From: Gnetum montanum
Taxonomy: Eukaryota; Streptophyta; Gnetopsida; Gnetales; Gnetaceae
Direction: 5' to 3'
DNA length: 21,196 nucleotides
Assembly (NCBI GenBank): GCA_015680685.1
Contig: MNCI01033618.1
Coordinates: 1 to 21,196 of the forward strand
The notes beneath the pieces are model-generated. The model made no database searches and was not told where the DNA came from. It saw only the letters and a program-made list of their open reading frames with translations. The position numbers and the translations under genes are program-made. Every line of letters begins with the position of its first letter. The stretch's first letter is position 1. Below, one piece after another: positions 19,051 to 21,196 of the stretch.

Positions 19051-19510
19051 CATATGGACCCCTACATGTGAAACAACATTTTAGCAATTGAAGCAAAAGC
19101 TTGTTAAAACCCCAATTTTATAAGCACCTGATTGGTCCAAACTATTTCATGTGATGACTAATGCATTAAATTATGCTTTGGGGGAAATGCTTCTGCAAAT
19201 GGATGATCAAAAACATCCATATCACATTCATTGTGCAAGCCGAAGTATTGTAGGTGCATAGCTAAACTACACCACCATAGAAAAGGAATTGATGGCAGTC
19301 GTGTTTGCATTAGAGAAGTTTAGGCACTATGTGCTTGGTTATAAAGTGTTCATGCATATAGATCATAGTGCCATTCGATTTCTAATGAATAAACCAATGG
19401 TGAGCCCCTGTGTTATATGGTGGCTCATGATTTTGCAAGAGTTTGATCTCACTATGGTAGACCAAAAAGGTGTGGAAAATGTGGTCGTTGATCACTTATC
19501 ATGGCTAAGA
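19051..19510 (+). pseudogene. RH: RNase H domain of element B, first Asp replaced by Asn
   Basis: VMTNALNYALGEMLLQ (Asn at 19160-19162 where element A has Asp), TTIEKELMAVVFALEKFRHYVLG (Glu about 19285) and MHIDHSAIRFLMNKPM (Asp at 19361-19363) form the RNase H core; the open run 19289-19549 covers its C-terminal half and the FDLTMVDQKGVENVVVDHLS tail. The Asp-to-Asn change is a G-to-A transition. A TAG at 19082 stands where element A has CAG, and a TAG occurs before LNYTTIE. The domain would digest the RNA template strand. Confidence 0.87.
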
Positions 19511-20960
19511 TGGAATGACAAGGAGAAAGGGAGTCCCTTACCTGAGTAGTTCCTTGATGAATCTCTCCTTGCAAGGGATATTAATGCACAAATGCTCAAT
19601 GAACCAAAATGATATGACACCATCCTCACTTATCTGCTTAAGCAAGAATTGCCACAAGGGCTGGACATTAGAAAGAGACAACAATTTCTTCACTAGGTCA
19701 AGCATTTCATGGAAATCAATGGGAATCTTTACAAATTATGTCTCGATGGCCTAGTATGCTAGTGTGTCCCTAACACAGATTAACTGTGCGTTCTCTAGGA
19801 TGCTCATGAAGGCCCTTGTGAGGGCCATCATGTTGGGAGATGCATGGCCATAAAAATCCTCATAGTATGATATTATTAGTCAACAATCTTCAGGGACACA
19901 CACCAATTCTTCTGTGCTTATGATCATTGTTAGAGGGATGGTGGAATGATAGCTCGAATGGAGGAGCCACAGCAATGGATTCAACCTCTTAAGCCATCTA
20001 ATATTTGGGGCATTAACTTTATGGATCCCATTGCACCTTTGTCAAATTGAAAGACATATATCATAGTCGTATTTGACTATATGCACTAAGTGGGTAGAAG
20101 TAGTAGCCATCACTAGCTATTCATCCACTACTACTGCTTGGTTTGTATAACAAAATATCATAAATAGGTTTGGTGTACCTCATGCATTAATTTCTGATAA
20201 TGGAAATCATTACAGGTTCCAATTTTTGAAAACTTATGTAGCACTTGGGGGTTGAGCACAAACTCACAACACCTTATCACGCTCAAGCCAATGGTCAAGC
20301 TGAGATCACTAATTTGGAGATAACAAAAATTCTAATGTGCACCATTAGCAAGTATCGAAGGGACTAGAGCACCAAATTAAATGATTCCCTTTGGGCCTAT
20401 CACTCCACATGGAAGCTGCCCATAGATTATTCTCCCTATGAGCTCATGTACGGAAAACTACCAACACTACCCATCCAATCTTAGCTTTGTATACTCTCTA
20501 CAACTTGTGACCTTGACCTGAATCTAAGTCTAGCATAGAAAGAATGATTAATGAACCTCAACTTGCTAGATGAAAATTAGTTAATAGCCCTATTATCCAA
20601 TGAAACACATAAGGCATTTAATAGGAAATGCCATGACCTCAAAATAAGAAAAGTCAAGTTTCAACCAGGAGATAAAGTCCTCTACTAGAATCTTGCACAT
20701 GTGCCCCCAACAAACCAAATTTCAAACTTTGTGGGAAGTACCTTACATTATTGATGAGACTTTTCCATCTAGGGCCATGATTATCTATAAACCTGATAGC
20801 CCAAATAAGAAACAATTAGTTAACACCGAACAATTGAAGCCTTTCCATGAGCCCAAGCCAACCAACTCAACAGATACCTTGCTAAATGGACAACCATGCT
20901 CAATCTTTCAGATCTCCCCCTTCCAACTTAGTCATGGGGAAGATGGCTACCCATACTAAC
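19511..20960 (+). pseudogene. INT: Integrase of element B, broken, with two of three DDE residues
   Basis: The N-terminal zinc-binding region is readable: His codons at 19804 and 19826-19831, and C-A-Y-D-H-C at 19913-19930, an HHCC layout. The core has WGINFMDPI with Asn (20015-20017) for the first catalytic Asp, RFGVPHALISDNGNHY with Asp at 20196-20198, and NGQAEITNLEI with Glu at 20302-20304. The D-to-E distance is 106 bases, about one frameshift away from the usual 35-residue spacing. Then come SLWAYHSTWKLPIDYSPYELMYGKLPTLP (20391-20475) and a C-terminal open run 20693-20959 with LWEVPYIIDETFPSRAM, a GPY/F-type module, ending SHGEDGYPY at a TAA. The enzyme would insert element cDNA into chromosomal DNA. 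Confidence 0.87.
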
Positions 20961-21196
20961 ACTTTACGTGGCTCCTCAATCTTTTGACTTTTTTTTTTTA
21001 CACATTTTTAGTTTTACAAATTTTTGTTTTCATATTCTTTATATTACATCTTTATTTTACATGTTTTTTTTCAGGTTATTGATCTTTTTTAAGTTTTTTT
21101 TTCACACCATCGTTAGTATATTTGATATTTATTGCATATTCTTTTACCTTTTTTTATATTTTGTTGTATTTGGTGTGTGTCTCTACTCTTTCTGCT
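20961..21196 (+). other. T-rich tract after integrase of element B
   Basis: Non-coding and strongly T-rich, corresponding to the stretch after integrase in element A (about 7610-7740). It contains a splice-acceptor-like TTTTTTTTCAG/G ending at 21074. The spacer and ORF3 of element B would lie beyond the window. Confidence 0.55.

Larger units (their letters stand above)
13816..21196 (+). mobile_element. Element B: decayed Athila/Tat-type Ty3/gypsy element, cut by the window edge
   Basis: LTR, tRNA-Asp PBS, gag, PR, RT, RNase H and integrase are collinear with element A over 14671-20960, with the same motifs in the same order. The T-rich stretch after integrase also corresponds. ORF3 and the 3' LTR would lie to the right of the window, if present. 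Coding frames are longer than in A (for example 17804-18316 and 18377-18661), suggesting somewhat less decay, but no domain is intact. Confidence 0.85.

Noticed and set aside
20960-21196. T-rich stretch as a poly(A) tail of a minus-strand SINE or LINE
   Set aside because: It is interrupted by mixed sequence, has no adjacent retroposon body or duplication, and matches the position of the T-rich tract after integrase in element A.
1-21196. tRNA, rRNA or CRISPR-like structures
   Set aside because: No cloverleaf-like gene, rRNA motif or regularly spaced repeat was seen; the only tRNA-related sequence is the two primer binding sites.

Overview
The window is retrotransposon-derived plant nuclear DNA: AT-rich, CpG-poor and with no intact gene of useful length. 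It contains relics of at least three long Ty3/gypsy LTR elements of the Athila/Tat type, all on the + strand. The lineage call rests on the order gag-protease-RT-RNase H-integrase, the style of the RT sequence, and a primer binding site just inside each full-length LTR that reads as a decayed match to the 3' end of tRNA-Asp. A seed plant with a large, methylated genome (possibly a gymnosperm) is my inference; nothing in the window proves the species.

Layout. Element A (330-12890) is complete in outline: 5' LTR (330-1189), PBS, gag, PR, RT, RNase H and integrase (about 1350-7560), a roughly 2 kb AT-rich spacer, a long extra reading frame called ORF3 here (about 9539-12311), and a 3' LTR (12549-12890) that has lost its middle around an ambiguous base at 12634. 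All three LTRs start TGATGAA and end CATCA. Element A is flanked by ACTAT/ACTGT, a one-mismatch 5-bp target duplication. The flanks 1-329 and 12891-13815 are the two halves of another ORF3 copy, so element A inserted into the ORF3 of an older element X. Element X ends in an LTR at 13816-14670. The same LTR is followed directly by a PBS and by the gag-pol of element B (14671-21196, cut by the window edge). X and B therefore share an LTR in a head-to-tail tandem.

All frames are broken by stops and frameshifts. Aligned codons of A and B show that many stops arose at CAG, CAA, CGA or TGG by C-to-T or G-to-A change, as expected from long silencing by cytosine methylation. The damage differs between copies: A keeps the RT F-M-D-D and RNase H residues but has lost all three integrase DDE residues, while B keeps two of three integrase residues but has N in the RT and RNase H sites.

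The least ordinary component is ORF3, a frame of about 900 codons between pol and the 3' LTR, where env-like genes lie in some plant elements. Its C-terminal half looks coiled-coil, I do not recognise it, and it is present in two independent copies. A plant-like TATA box lies about 450 bp upstream of it in a stretch resembling the LTR promoter.
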